The notes: generated by a model not told the origin, from the sequence alone. A stretch of DNA of 60,945 nucleotides from Tetragenococcus halophilus subsp. flandriensis (GCF_030161475.1 NZ_BSUG01000011.1:1-60945); one strand, 5' to 3'. Counted from the stretch's first letter, positions 26,830 through 36,371 are shown. Made by a program: numbers and translations.

Positions 26830-28110
26830 ATGGATTCGAGTCAGTTAACAAGTATTATTTTATTTTTTGTTTGTTTACTTTTTTCAGCATATTTTTCATC
26901 TTCAGAAACTGCCTTTACTTCTTTAAGCGCTGTACGATTAAAAAACGAAGCTGAAAAAGGAGATAAGAAAGCTAGCCAAGCAATCAAGTTACAAGAAAAA
27001 TTTGAACCTTTATTATCGACCGTTTTGATAGGAAACAACTTAGTAAATATTGCTAGTTCTGCTATTGCAACAGTCTTTTTTGTCAATATCTCACCGGTAT
27101 ACGGTGCAACAGTTGCTACCATTACTACGACCGTTTTAATGCTTTTATTTAGTGAAATCACGCCTAAACTATTGGCGAAATTAGCACCAGAACGCGTGGC
27201 GAAATTTTCAGCGCCTATATTGCGACTTCTGATGTTTATTTTTAGTCCTCTTGTTTGGTTATTGAGTAAGTGGCAAGAGGGGTTTAAAAGATTAATTTCT
27301 GTAGATGGTGATCAATCTATTAGTGAGGCGGAATTACTTTCCTTAGTAGACGAAGCTAGAGTCGAAGGAAGCATTGAAAATGAGGAACATAGCTTGGTTA
27401 AAGCGGCGATTGAATTTGATGACGTTGATATTTCTTCAATTTTAACGCCTAGAGTAGACGTGGTGGGCGTGGATATTGAAGATTCCGATGAAAAGATTGA
27501 ACAAACTTTTGAGCATAATGTTTATTCTCGCTTAGTTGTGTATGAAGAAACTATAGATAATGCAATTGGCGTTCTTCATGAAAAAGATTTTCATAGATAC
27601 TTGCGGGCAAAAGAAAGGAAGGAAGCAAAAGTTCCCACGATTGCGGGCTTGCTTTCTGAAGTATTGTATGTGCCACCAACTATAAAACTGGCTGACTTAT
27701 TAAAAATGATGCAGCGTGATAAAAATCATTTGGCAATTGTTGTAGACGAGTACGGAGGGACTCTAGGTTTGGCAACAATGGAAGATGCGTTAGAAGAACT
27801 GGTCGGAGAAATTTGGGATGAAACTGACGTTGTACAACAAGAAATAGAAACCATTGAAGAAGGAAAAACTTATAAAATTAGAGGCACTTATTCATTAGAT
27901 AAATTGTTTAATCTATTGAATATTCAAAATAAGGAAGAATGGTTATCCAATACAGTGAGTGGTTTTGTTATTGAGCAATTAGAAAAAGTTCCCAAGGTCA
28001 ACGACTCTTTTACTTTCGATCATCTATATGTCAAAGTACTTGATGTGCAAAAACGACGGGTCAATAAAGTTTTAGTCGAAAAGCTCCCTGCTAAAGAAGA
28101 CGAACAGTAA
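26830..28110 (+). CDS. CorC/HlyC family CNNM-type membrane protein with CBS pair
   Basis: A 426-residue putative magnesium/cobalt transporter. The N-terminal DUF21/CNNM domain has about four membrane segments and the SSETAFTSLSAVRLKNEAEKG signature. A CBS pair follows (about 195-330, with VDVVGVDIED and HLAIVVDEYGGTLGLATMEDALEELVGEIWDE). A C-terminal CorC/HlyC domain ends the protein. I placed the start at the ATG at 26830. The only Shine-Dalgarno-like run, GGGGGG, is 14 nt upstream and the ATG sits in a 6-bp dyad (ATCCAT-TTT-ATGGAT), so initiation may be weak or regulated. Confidence 0.85.
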   Translation: MDSSQLTSIILFFVCLLFSAYFSSSETAFTSLSAVRLKNEAEKGDKKASQAIKLQEKFEPLLSTVLIGNNLVNIASSAIATVFFVNISPVYGATVATITTTVLMLLFSEITPKLLAKLAPERVAKFSAPILRLLMFIFSPLVWLLSKWQEGFKRLISVDGDQSISEAELLSLVDEARVEGSIENEEHSLVKAAIEFDDVDISSILTPRVDVVGVDIEDSDEKIEQTFEHNVYSRLVVYEETIDNAIGVLHEKDFHRYLRAKERKEAKVPTIAGLLSEVLYVPPTIKLADLLKMMQRDKNHLAIVVDEYGGTLGLATMEDALEELVGEIWDETDVVQQEIETIEEGKTYKIRGTYSLDKLFNLLNIQNKEEWLSNTVSGFVIEQLEKVPKVNDSFTFDHLYVKVLDVQKRRVNKVLVEKLPAKEDEQ

Positions 28111-28148
28111 ACTGTAGATAAAAGTTACTAATCAGTTAAAACTAAACA

Positions 28149-28197
28149 AAAACTTTCAAGCAAGGGGTTGAATGACCATTGCTTGAAAGTTTTTTTA
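28149..28197. terminator. Terminator between the CorC-like gene and the osmoprotectant-binding gene
   Basis: AACTTTCAAGCAA at 28151-28163 faces TTGCTTGAAAGTT at 28179-28191, with T-run on the plus side and A-run on the other; serves both convergent genes. Confidence 0.85.
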
Positions 28198-29118
28198 ATT
28201 ATCTTCAAAATAGTTATTTTCCTGTAAAAATTGTCTGGCAACAATTGAAGGCTCAACTAAATCATTGTCTGCTTGATAGTTTAATTCTTGCATCGTTTTT
28301 GTGTCTATGGTATCCACAAGTTTATCTAATATTTCTTTACACTCAGGATATTGGTCTAAAAGTTCTTGTTTTACAATCATGGTCGCATCATAAGGTGGGA
28401 AAAATTGATGATCATCTTCTAGTATGACTAAGTTATTACTAGCTACTCGGCCGTCTGTTGAATAACCTAATACCAAATCAACACTACCTGAAGCTACTGC
28501 GTCATAAACAAGTCCGATCTGCATAGGTAACATGGTAGCAAAATCAAAACCATATTCCTGTATAAAACCTTGATAGCCGTCACCTACACGTGTGAGCCAA
28601 GGACGATCTGTTCCAACCGTTAATTGATCGGAGATTTCTTCTAGATCGCTAACTTTCTCTAAATCGTATTTCTCAGCTGTATCTTCTCGTACCATAAAAG
28701 CAAAAGTATTGTCAAAACCGTAAGAGGGGAAACGGACTTGATTATAGCGTGATTTGAGTTCTTCTTTTGATACATCAAAAGCTTTTTTTGGATCTTTGAT
28801 CGCGTCCATTTTTAAGATTGTGGTGATATCTGTTCCAGTGTATCTGCCAGCGGAAATATCGACATCTCCGTTATTTAGCGCTTGTTGGTCAATTTGAGCA
28901 GTACCTAAATTATTGATCACACTGGTTTCATAATCAGTATAGTGTTCGATCATTCCATCAACAAGCCCCGCTAAAATTTGCGTCTCTGTGGTGATTCCTC
29001 CTGAAATTGAAATGACATGATCGTCCTTATTAGAAGGTAACCCTGGTAAAGAAGAGCACGCGGATAAAAATATGAAACAAGATAACAAGAAAAGAATACA
29101 TTTTATTTTTTTCATCAT
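28195..29118 (-). CDS. Glycine betaine/choline/carnitine-binding lipoprotein (OpuCC-like)
   Basis: A 307-residue substrate-binding lipoprotein of the OpuC/OsmoF family. The signal peptide ends in the lipobox LSAC with the lipidated Cys21. The mature part is a type-II periplasmic-binding fold with ISGGITTETQILAGLVDGMIEHY at its start and a QIDQQALNNGDVDISAGRYTGTD loop. It would capture osmoprotectants for an ABC importer. No ATPase or permease genes are adjacent, so it must work with a transporter elsewhere. The start is one of two adjacent ATGs behind AAAGGAGC. Confidence 0.85.
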   Translation of the reverse strand: MMKKIKCILFLLSCFIFLSACSSLPGLPSNKDDHVISISGGITTETQILAGLVDGMIEHYTDYETSVINNLGTAQIDQQALNNGDVDISAGRYTGTDITTILKMDAIKDPKKAFDVSKEELKSRYNQVRFPSYGFDNTFAFMVREDTAEKYDLEKVSDLEEISDQLTVGTDRPWLTRVGDGYQGFIQEYGFDFATMLPMQIGLVYDAVASGSVDLVLGYSTDGRVASNNLVILEDDHQFFPPYDATMIVKQELLDQYPECKEILDKLVDTIDTKTMQELNYQADNDLVEPSIVARQFLQENNYFEDN

Positions 29119-29267
29119 ATTAGCTCCTTTATCAGAATAATTTTATAAGACTTTTTTAAGTATGCTTGAAAGTAAGAAAAATTACAACCAATACATACAG
29201 TTTGCTTTAACAGTACTCTGTAAATTGCAATTGTTATAAAAAACAATTCTGCTTTTGCGAAAACAGC

Positions 29268-29296
29268 TTGACACATTTTCGAGAGTTAGCTATAAT
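29268..29296 (+). promoter_or_regulatory. Consensus sigma-A promoter of rpsU
   Basis: TTGACA at 29268-29273, 17-bp spacer, TATAAT at 29291-29296: an exact consensus promoter, as expected for a ribosomal protein gene. Leader of about 80 nt. Confidence 0.9.
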
Positions 29297-29381
29297 TTTC
29301 ATTGGACAGTGATGTTATTGGAATAATCATTTATTTCATAACAAAAACGGTTACTATTTGAGCTCGGAGGGAGGGAATTAT

Positions 29382-29561
29382 ATGTCAAAAACAGTCGTTC
29401 ATAAAAACGAATCTCTTGATGATGCTCTTCGTCGCTTCAAACGTTCCGTTTCAAAAGCAGGTACTTTGCAAGAGTCACGGAAACGTGAATTTTACGAAAA
29501 ACCAAGCGTGAAACGTAAGAAAAAATCTGAAGCAGCTAGAAAACGTAAAAAGAAATTTTAA
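29382..29561 (+). CDS. rpsU: Ribosomal protein bS21
   Basis: A 59-residue small-subunit protein near the anti-Shine-Dalgarno region of 16S rRNA. The core [32 protein letters not shown] matches bS21, and the C-terminus is the usual Lys/Arg-rich tail. The ATG at 29382 follows GGAGGGAGGG. It heads a conserved run (yqeY, phoH, pgpH, ybeY, dgkA, era, recO). Confidence 0.97.
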   Translation: MSKTVVHKNESLDDALRRFKRSVSKAGTLQESRKREFYEKPSVKRKKKSEAARKRKKKF

Positions 29562-29591
29562 TTTCATCTGTATAGAAGTGGAGCTGGTAGT

Positions 29592-30041
29592 GTGACACTG
29601 CTTACGAAATTAAACGATGATATGAAAGCTGCTATGAAGGGCAAGGATAAAAAGTCTTTACAAGTCATTCGCATGCTCAAAGCATCGTTGCAAAATGAAA
29701 AGATCAACCTTGGTCGTGACTTGACCGATGAAGAAGAATTAGCGATTATCTCACGTGAAATGAAACAACGTCGTGATTCTTTAGCTGAATTCGAAAAAGT
29801 TGGTCGAGATGATTTAGCTGAAAAAACGAAAAGCGAAATTGCGATTGTTGAAAGGTATCTACCTGCTCAACTGACAGAAGACGAGGTTTTTCAAATTGTC
29901 AGCCAAGCAATTGAGCAGACAGGCGCTAGCTCTCCCAAAGAATTTGGGAAAGTAATGGGCGTTGTTATGCCTAAGGTAAAAGGTAAGGCCGATGGCAATC
30001 AAGTAAACGCGATCGTCAAAGAGTTATTAAATCAAAAATAA
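29592..30041 (+). CDS. YqeY family protein (GatB/YqeY domain)
   Basis: A 149-residue helical protein related to the tail domain of the GatB amidotransferase. Features: LNDDMKAAMKGKDKKSLQVIRMLKASLQNEKI at the N-terminus, EMKQRRDSLAEFEKVGRDDL and YLPAQLTEDEV. A role in tRNA-dependent amidation is suspected from the GatB similarity but not established. GTG start behind GTGGAGCTG, 31 nt after rpsU. Its position after rpsU is conserved in Firmicutes. Confidence 0.92.
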   Translation: MTLLTKLNDDMKAAMKGKDKKSLQVIRMLKASLQNEKINLGRDLTDEEELAIISREMKQRRDSLAEFEKVGRDDLAEKTKSEIAIVERYLPAQLTEDEVFQIVSQAIEQTGASSPKEFGKVMGVVMPKVKGKADGNQVNAIVKELLNQK

Positions 30042-30045
30042 AGAT

Positions 30046-30089
30046 AAAAGCTGTTGCAAGTCTTCTTAGTCTTGGCAACAGCTTTATTT
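30046..30089 (+). terminator. Terminator of the rpsU-yqeY transcript
   Basis: AAAGCTGTTGC (30047-30057) faces GCAACAGCTTT (30075-30085), T-rich tail. Confidence 0.8.
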
Positions 30090-30266
30090 ATTTACGTTAG
30101 ATAAAAGCAATTTTTCTTTTAGACTATCTATGGTATGATATGGTAGAAACATTGCGGCTAAACACTTGTCGCTTGTGAAAATAAATAATGAATGGACGAA
30201 AAACAGTGAAAAAAGAATCTTAGAAGGCTAGATCTTGGAATAGCTGTGGTAAAAGGAGCGAGTTTT

Positions 30267-31241
30267 TTGACGGAAGATTTTACGTCTTTTGAATTAAAAG
30301 TAACACAACCGCAGGATATGGATTTACTTTTAGGAACCCATGACAAACACGTCAAATTAATAGAAGATGCGACAAAAACGACGATACGCGCGCGCGGCGA
30401 AGTGATTCAAATTCAAGGTGAGAAAACGAGTGTGGATTTGGTAGTAGCGGTATTTCAGTCTTTACAAGAATTAATTAAACGTGGCATCGAAATCAACACG
30501 CCTGATGTGGTTTCGGCCTTGAATCTAGCAAATCAAGGCGCATTGTCTTCCTTTATCGAAATGTATGAAAAAGAAATTATTAAAGATGATAAAGGTAATC
30601 CTATCCGAGCGAAAAATTTAGGACAAAAAGGATATATTGAAGCTGTAAATAAGCACGATGTCACTTTTGGTATTGGGCCAGCTGGAACAGGAAAAACGTT
30701 TTTAGCTGTGGTTTTAGCAATCGCTGCTTTAAAAAAAGGAACGGTTAAACGTATTATTTTAACTAGACCAGCCGTAGAAGCCGGCGAAAGTTTAGGGTTT
30801 TTGCCAGGAGATTTAAAGGAAAAAGTAGATCCTTATCTACGTCCGGTATATGACGCGCTTTACCAAATTTTTGGCGTAGAACATACCAATCGTTTGATGG
30901 AACGAGGTGTAGTAGAAATTGCTCCTTTAGCTTACATGCGGGGACGTACTTTAGATGACGCTTTTGTTATTTTAGACGAAGCACAAAACACGACGATAGC
31001 GCAAATGAAGATGTTTTTGACACGTTTAGGTTTTCAATCAAAGATGATTGTCAACGGCGATATCAGTCAGATTGACTTACCTAAAGGAGCGGTTAGTGGT
31101 TTAGTCGATGCGCAAAGGACTTTACACAATATTAAAAATATTGCTTTTGTTAATTTTGACGCTAACGATGTGGTAAGACATCCAGTTGTAGCGCAGATTA
31201 TCGAAGCCTATGAGCAAAAAAATAAGAACGAGCTTGATTAA
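30267..31241 (+). CDS. phoH: PhoH family ATPase
   Basis: A 324-residue cytoplasmic P-loop protein, usually paired with YbeY and linked to RNA metabolism. An N-terminal KH-like region (about 10-90) precedes the ATPase core: Walker A GPAGTGKTFLAV, RPAVEAGESLGFLPGDLKEKV and Walker B FVILDEAQNTT. I chose the TTG at 30267, since AAGGAG at 30253-30258 is correctly spaced for it; the GTG at 30246 lies upstream of that ribosome site. Followed by pgpH and ybeY in a compact operon. Confidence 0.92.
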   Translation: MTEDFTSFELKVTQPQDMDLLLGTHDKHVKLIEDATKTTIRARGEVIQIQGEKTSVDLVVAVFQSLQELIKRGIEINTPDVVSALNLANQGALSSFIEMYEKEIIKDDKGNPIRAKNLGQKGYIEAVNKHDVTFGIGPAGTGKTFLAVVLAIAALKKGTVKRIILTRPAVEAGESLGFLPGDLKEKVDPYLRPVYDALYQIFGVEHTNRLMERGVVEIAPLAYMRGRTLDDAFVILDEAQNTTIAQMKMFLTRLGFQSKMIVNGDISQIDLPKGAVSGLVDAQRTLHNIKNIAFVNFDANDVVRHPVVAQIIEAYEQKNKNELD

Positions 31242-31309
31242 AAGTTAGCTTAAGACCTCGGTTGGTTTTATCAAAAGATAGACAACAGAGGAGGGAGGAA
31301 AAGTAAAGC

Positions 31310-33508
31310 ATGATCATCGCACCTTTAAGACGCTTAAAAAATAGAATGGGGAAAACCTTCTTACCTGTTTTATTTTTACTCTTTTTTTTAATTACTAGCG
31401 GAATTTTATATTCAAGTGTGCGTCAACAAGATACCAATTATAAAGAAGGGCAAGTGGCAGAAGAAAGTATTCGGGCAAATAAAACTGTCGAAAATACGCC
31501 TGCAACTGAACAAAAAGAAAAATTAGCAGCTGAAGCTGTCGTTCCTGAATATACTTACCAAGAAGATATTACTAGTGAACAACATGAATTGATTGAACAT
31601 CTATTTGATATGATTGATGATGTAAGACAAGACAGTGAAGAAGAAAATGAAAAACGTGAAGAAGAGGCCGAAAATAACGATTCTGTGGATAAGGTGACAG
31701 AGGATGAGAAATTGGCTGCAATGAAAAAAGAATTAGAGAAAATCGATAGCGATAATTTAAATTTTTATCAGCAACTTCCTGCCAGTTTTTATCGGACGGC
31801 TTTTAGTCTGAATCAAGAAGAACTAGATCAGGTAAAAGAAGAAAGTCTGGAAATCGTCGACCAGAGAATGTCTGAACAAATTCGACAAAATGATCTAAAT
31901 ACGGCGCGACAAAATGCTGAAGAACAAGTAAAAGTACTTGATTTATCTGATGAACAAAAAGAAGCTACTTCTTATTTAGTAGATGAAGGAATTACGGTTA
32001 ATACCTTTTTAAATGAGCAAAAAACTGAAGAGTTAAAACAAGAAGCCAAAGATTCGGTACAGCCCGTAATGATTTATCAAGGCGAAATTATTGTGCGTGA
32101 AGGTTCGCAAATTGATTCAACAGCTATTCAAAAACTTAATGTATTAGGCATGACCGAGAAAAATCAATCCTTTTTTCCATTTGTCGCCATTGTCTTAGCT
32201 GCATTATTACACATTATTGTGCTGCTTTATCTTAGCATTCCAGTAAAAGATAAGGATAAGCGCGAAAATCAGTGGGTCTTTTATGTGGTTGCAATGACAC
32301 TGAGTCTAGTGTTTATGAAGTTTTTCCAACTTTTTCAAACAGAAGCAGTCCTTTACATACCTCTGTTTTTCCCAGCTGCATTTATTCCTTTAGTTTTGAG
32401 TTTCTTTGTGAATCGACGGTCTGGAATCTTAGCAGCTGCGTTTCAAGTTGTTTTTGCAGCCTTTATTTTTTATGAATCCGTAGGTACCAATGTTTTACCG
32501 GTTATTTTAATTGTCTATATGTTCTCTGGACTTATGGGAACGATATTGCCAAGAAGACGTATTTCCCATCAGGGGCGACAGTCAGTATTGTGGATTGTCG
32601 TATTTCCATTTTTGATCAGTCTTACTTTACTGGTTTTACAAGGAGTAGATTTTGCCGATAGTCAAACCTGGATCGCCTTAGCTTGTAGCTTGGCCGGTAG
32701 TATTTTATCTTTATTGATGGGTGTGGGTTTATATCAATTGATTGAATTAATGGTTACTGATGACAGTGATACTGTTTTAAATGAGTTGAGTAATCCTAAC
32801 CATCCACTATTGAAAAAGCTTTTAGAAGAAGCACCCGGAACTTATCATCATAGCATGATGGTCGCTAATTTAAGTGCCAACGCGGTTGCTGAAATTGGCG
32901 GACGGTCGTTACTCACCCGTGTGGCTTGTTACTATCATGATATTGGGAAATTAAAGCATGCCAACTTCTTTGTTGAAAACTTGCCGCAAGGGGCTGAAAA
33001 TCCGCACAATTTCTTACTGCCAGAAGACAGTAAACAAATCATTTTTGGTCATGTGACTGATGGAGTCGCTATATTGGAAAAAGAAAAAATGCCGCAGATG
33101 GTCATCGATATCTGTCAGCAACATCATGGGACAACCTTGATGAAATACTTTTACGTTAAAGCTCAAGAGCGTAATCCTGAAGTTACTGAAAATGATTTCC
33201 GTTATCCAGGACCTATCCCACAGACCAAAGAAGCTGGTGTAGTCAGCATCGCAGATAGTTGTGAAGCAGCTGTTCGCGCTATGGATGAACCGACCAATGA
33301 AAAAATTAAAGATTTTGTTTCAAATCTAATTACAGATCGAATGTTAGATGGACAATTGGACGATGCTCAGCTAACATTAAAAGAACTTAAAATTATTCAA
33401 AAATCGCTCATTAACGGCTTGTGTAGTACTTTCCATTCTCGGATCAAGTATCCTAAAATGAAGTCTGAAGCTGAAAAAATGAAAGAAGAACAAGAAAGAA
33501 GTGACTAA
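31310..33508 (+). CDS. pgpH: 7TM-HD cyclic-di-AMP phosphodiesterase (PgpH type)
   Basis: A 732-residue membrane phosphodiesterase. One N-terminal membrane segment is followed by a large extracellular region rich in Glu/Lys (about 40-280). Seven membrane segments come next (about 285-485), then a cytoplasmic HD domain with YHHSMMVANLSANAVAE and CYYHDIGKLKHANFF, and later QQHHGT. HD residues bind two metals and hydrolyse c-di-AMP to pApA, which controls potassium and osmolyte uptake. Start behind AGGAGGGAGGAAAAG. YbeY begins 2 nt after its stop. Confidence 0.92.
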   Translation: MIIAPLRRLKNRMGKTFLPVLFLLFFLITSGILYSSVRQQDTNYKEGQVAEESIRANKTVENTPATEQKEKLAAEAVVPEYTYQEDITSEQHELIEHLFDMIDDVRQDSEEENEKREEEAENNDSVDKVTEDEKLAAMKKELEKIDSDNLNFYQQLPASFYRTAFSLNQEELDQVKEESLEIVDQRMSEQIRQNDLNTARQNAEEQVKVLDLSDEQKEATSYLVDEGITVNTFLNEQKTEELKQEAKDSVQPVMIYQGEIIVREGSQIDSTAIQKLNVLGMTEKNQSFFPFVAIVLAALLHIIVLLYLSIPVKDKDKRENQWVFYVVAMTLSLVFMKFFQLFQTEAVLYIPLFFPAAFIPLVLSFFVNRRSGILAAAFQVVFAAFIFYESVGTNVLPVILIVYMFSGLMGTILPRRRISHQGRQSVLWIVVFPFLISLTLLVLQGVDFADSQTWIALACSLAGSILSLLMGVGLYQLIELMVTDDSDTVLNELSNPNHPLLKKLLEEAPGTYHHSMMVANLSANAVAEIGGRSLLTRVACYYHDIGKLKHANFFVENLPQGAENPHNFLLPEDSKQIIFGHVTDGVAILEKEKMPQMVIDICQQHHGTTLMKYFYVKAQERNPEVTENDFRYPGPIPQTKEAGVVSIADSCEAAVRAMDEPTNEKIKDFVSNLITDRMLDGQLDDAQLTLKELKIIQKSLINGLCSTFHSRIKYPKMKSEAEKMKEEQERSD

Positions 33509-33510
33509 TA

Positions 33511-33990
33511 TTGGAAATCACTTTTATTGATGAAACCCAAAAAGTAAGTAAAAATGAACGAGAAGAGATTGATCGTTTGTTGCAGTATGCAGCAGACTAT
33601 CTAAAACTTCCGGAAAATAGCGAAATGTCGATCACTTTTATGGATAATGAAGGTATTCAAATGATCAATCGTGATTATCGTGGAAAAGACGCGCCGACAG
33701 ATGTCATTAGTTTTGCCATCGAAGAAGCAGGCGAGGATGAAATGCCGATATTTTTTGACGATGAAGAGATGACTGATTTACCCAATGAACTAGGCGATAT
33801 TATGATTTCTACTCAAAGAGCGCAAGAGCAAGCTGCAGAATATGGACATAGTTATGAACGCGAAGTGGGCTTTTTAGCCCTTCATGGTTTTTTGCATATT
33901 AATGGATATGATCACATGACACCCGAAGATGAAAAAGAGATGTTTGGATTACAAAAGGAAATTTTGAATGCCTATGGACTCAAACGATAA
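33511..33990 (+). CDS. ybeY: Endoribonuclease YbeY (16S rRNA maturation)
   Basis: A 159-residue zinc-dependent RNase for 16S 3'-end processing and ribosome quality control. The metal motif HGFLHINGYDH (H-x3-H-x5-H) is intact and RGKDAPTDVISFA is present. The TTG start at 33511 is 2 nt after the pgpH stop, with AAGAAG as ribosome site. dgkA overlaps its last 23 nt. An internal acidic insert (EEAGEDEMPIFFDDEEMTD) is normal for streptococci and enterococci. Confidence 0.94.
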   Translation: MEITFIDETQKVSKNEREEIDRLLQYAADYLKLPENSEMSITFMDNEGIQMINRDYRGKDAPTDVISFAIEEAGEDEMPIFFDDEEMTDLPNELGDIMISTQRAQEQAAEYGHSYEREVGFLALHGFLHINGYDHMTPEDEKEMFGLQKEILNAYGLKR

Positions 33991-34375
33991 AAAACCTAGT
34001 GTTGGAAAAAGTAAAAATCTGTTAAACTCAATCGAGTTTGCTATCAGCGGGGTAAAAACTGTCTACAAAGATGAGCGTAACATGCGCATTCATATGTTTT
34101 GCGCTGTTTTAGTCATTATTTTAGGCTTGTTGTTAGATCTTGACCGCTTTGAATGGCTTTGGATCGGGTTGTGTATTTTTCTGATGTTGATAATGGAAAT
34201 CATAAATACAGTTTTTGAAAATGTCGTGAATATGGTGACAAATGACCACTTTCATCCTTTGGGAAAAAAAGTAAAAGATGTTGCGGCAGCGGCTGTTTTG
34301 ATTACAGCGATCTTTTCTGTATTTGTGGGCGCGCTCATTTTTTTACCTAAGATTTATCAAATAATGATACATTAG
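33968..34375 (+). CDS. dgkA: Diacylglycerol kinase family protein (undecaprenol kinase)
   Basis: A 135-residue membrane kinase with three transmembrane segments. In Gram-positives this family phosphorylates undecaprenol to supply the lipid carrier of cell-wall synthesis. The family signature is IEIINTVFENVVNMVTNDHFHPLGKKVKDVAAAAV-like, visible around residues 67-102. It overlaps ybeY by 23 nt in another frame, with AAAGGA ahead of the ATG at 33968. Conserved position before era. Confidence 0.92.
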   Translation: MPMDSNDKKPSVGKSKNLLNSIEFAISGVKTVYKDERNMRIHMFCAVLVIILGLLLDLDRFEWLWIGLCIFLMLIMEIINTVFENVVNMVTNDHFHPLGKKVKDVAAAAVLITAIFSVFVGALIFLPKIYQIMIH

Positions 34376-34393
34376 AAAAGAGGAAGACAAGAA

Positions 34394-35293
34394 ATGACAG
34401 AACATAAATCTGGTTTTGTGGCGATTATCGGCCGTCCCAATGTAGGAAAATCGACTTTATTAAATCGAATTGTAGGCCAAAAAATCGCGATTATGAGCGA
34501 TAAAGCTCAAACAACACGTAATAAAATTCAAGGGGTTTATACGACTGAAAACATGCAGATTGTTTTTATTGATACCCCAGGAATCCATAAACCCAAACAT
34601 CGGCTTGGCGATTATATGGTAAATGAGGCTTATGGCGCTTTACAAGAAGTTGAAGCCGTACTATTTATGGTCAATGCGGACGAAAAGCGCGGAAAAGGTG
34701 ATAATTTAATCATTGAACGACTACAAAAACTTGATGTTCCAGTATTTTTGGTCGTTAATAAAATTGATAAAATCCATCCGGACGATTTATTAGCAGTGAT
34801 TCAAGATTATGCTACGCAGATGGATTTTGCTGAAGTTGTTCCGCTTTCGGCAACACAAGGAAATAACTTTGAAACCTTGATGCAGTTACTGGAGGAACAA
34901 ATCCCTGAAGGGCCGCAGTATTTTCCTAAAGATCAAATTACTGATCATCCAGAATATTTTATCGTTTCTGAATTAGTAAGAGAAAAAGTTCTCCTTTTCA
35001 CACAAGAGGAGATTCCTCACTCCGTAGCGGTCGTGGTTGATTCGATGAAACGAGACGAAAATGATAAGATTCGTATTCAGGCAACAATTAACGTTGAGCG
35101 TGATAGCCAAAAAGGAATTATTATCGGAAAAGGTGGAAAAATGCTTAAACAAATCGGCATTAGGGCGCGTCAAGACATGGAAAAAATGCTAGGAGACAAA
35201 GTTTATCTGGAGCTCTGGGTAAAAGTGCAAAAAGATTGGCGTGATAAACAAAGGACCTTGGATGATTTTGGCTATAAAAAAGAGACATTCTAG
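34394..35293 (+). CDS. era: GTPase Era
   Basis: Ribosome-assembly GTPase of 299 residues binding the 3' end of 16S rRNA. G1 is [13 protein letters not shown]2 lies in [15 protein letters not shown]3 is [13 protein letters not shown] and G4 is NKIDK. The C-terminal KH domain includes [15 protein letters not shown]. Start behind AGAGGAAGACAAG, 18 nt after dgkA. Full length. Confidence 0.97.
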   Translation: MTEHKSGFVAIIGRPNVGKSTLLNRIVGQKIAIMSDKAQTTRNKIQGVYTTENMQIVFIDTPGIHKPKHRLGDYMVNEAYGALQEVEAVLFMVNADEKRGKGDNLIIERLQKLDVPVFLVVNKIDKIHPDDLLAVIQDYATQMDFAEVVPLSATQGNNFETLMQLLEEQIPEGPQYFPKDQITDHPEYFIVSELVREKVLLFTQEEIPHSVAVVVDSMKRDENDKIRIQATINVERDSQKGIIIGKGGKMLKQIGIRARQDMEKMLGDKVYLELWVKVQKDWRDKQRTLDDFGYKKETF

Positions 35294-35321
35294 CCTTTTG
35301 CTTAAAGGAGATGAATGATAA

Positions 35322-36089
35322 ATGAATCAAGCAGAAACCAAAGGAATTATTTTGTTTCGCAAAGATCATAAAGAAAAGGATATGTTGGTTAAAATTTTTA
35401 CTGAATCAAGCGGCAAGTTGATGTTTTACGTTAAAGGTGCTCATCGTAAAAATAATCCGTTAACACCAGCTATCTTACCTTACACCCAAGCTACCTATAT
35501 TGGAAAATTCAATAGTGAGGGGTTATCTTTTTTAAATAGCGCAAAGTTTATTCATCCATTTACACATATACAAGAAGATATTTTTGCTGCTGGTTACGCG
35601 ACTTATATGATGAATTTAGCGGATGCGGCAATTGAAGATAAGGTCTATGACCCTCATCTTTATAGCTTTTTATCGCAAGCTTTAGCGATGCTAGATCAAG
35701 GGATTGATGGTGAAATTTTAACCAATATCTTTGAAATTCAAATTTTACAACGATTTGGGGTAGCGATCAATTGGCAAGCGTGCGCGATCTGTGGACAAAC
35801 TCAAGGAAAATTCGATTTTTCTTCTAAGTATAATGGTATTTTATGCCAAAAGCATTGGGATCGTGATTTAAGACGTTATCATGCTGATCCCAGAGCGATT
35901 CATTTTATTCGTCTTTTTTCGCAAATTTCTTATGATAAAATTCATTCAATTGAATTGAAAAAAGAAACAAAGACGCTCATTCGACAAACGATTGATCAAT
36001 TGTATGAAGAGTATGTGGGTTTGAATTTAAAAAGCAAAAAGTTTATAGATCAAATGCAAAATTGGGGCGATGTTTTAAAACCCAAATAG
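35322..36089 (+). CDS. recO: DNA repair protein RecO
   Basis: Recombination mediator of 255 residues that loads RecA with RecR. It has an N-terminal OB fold (TKGIILFRKDHKEKDMLVKIFTESSGK) and a central helical region. A zinc motif lies near residue 150: CAICGQ, with a second Cys in GILCQKHW. Start behind AAAGGAGATGAATGATAA. Last gene of the conserved run; no clear terminator follows before the glyQS promoter. Confidence 0.94.
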   Translation: MNQAETKGIILFRKDHKEKDMLVKIFTESSGKLMFYVKGAHRKNNPLTPAILPYTQATYIGKFNSEGLSFLNSAKFIHPFTHIQEDIFAAGYATYMMNLADAAIEDKVYDPHLYSFLSQALAMLDQGIDGEILTNIFEIQILQRFGVAINWQACAICGQTQGKFDFSSKYNGILCQKHWDRDLRRYHADPRAIHFIRLFSQISYDKIHSIELKKETKTLIRQTIDQLYEEYVGLNLKSKKFIDQMQNWGDVLKPK

Positions 36090-36128
36090 GGTGGAAACAC
36101 ATATATATAGTTTAGCTACATTTTTTAT

Positions 36129-36158
36129 TTGACAAATGACGCCTTTTGCGACTATTAT
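36129..36158 (+). promoter_or_regulatory. Promoter of the glyQS T-box transcript
   Basis: TTGACA at 36129-36134 and TATTAT at 36153-36158 with an 18-bp spacer, just ahead of the T-box leader. Confidence 0.7.
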
Positions 36159-36164
36159 AGTATT

Positions 36165-36371
36165 AATAAAATAGTGCGATGAACATTTAAAGGAAAAGAA
36201 CCATTTCTTTTAGCGAGCTTGGGAAAGTGGGAGCCAGGCAGAAATTCTTTTACCGTAGGCAAGTGGGAGCACAGTAAAAAAGCTGCCGATGATTGAATCG
36301 GAAGTAGGGTGGAACCGCGAAATAATCGTCCCTATATCTATGCAAATGCTGTATAGATATAGGGATTTTTT
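36165..36371 (+). ncRNA. Glycyl T-box leader riboswitch
   Basis: Leader that senses uncharged tRNA-Gly. The T-box sequence GGGTGGAACCGCG is at 36307-36319. The terminator has arms CCCTATATCTAT (36330-36341) and ATAGATATAGGG (36353-36364), then seven T. A GGC trinucleotide at 36258-36260 in the 3' side of the stem I region is the likely specifier codon for glycine; that assignment is by position and by the downstream gene. AGCGAG near 36212 fits the conserved stem I motif. Confidence 0.9.

Noticed and set aside
28179-28427. 82-residue plus-strand frame over the binding-lipoprotein gene
   Set aside because: It lies wholly antisense to a clear family member and inside its terminator; no ribosome site.
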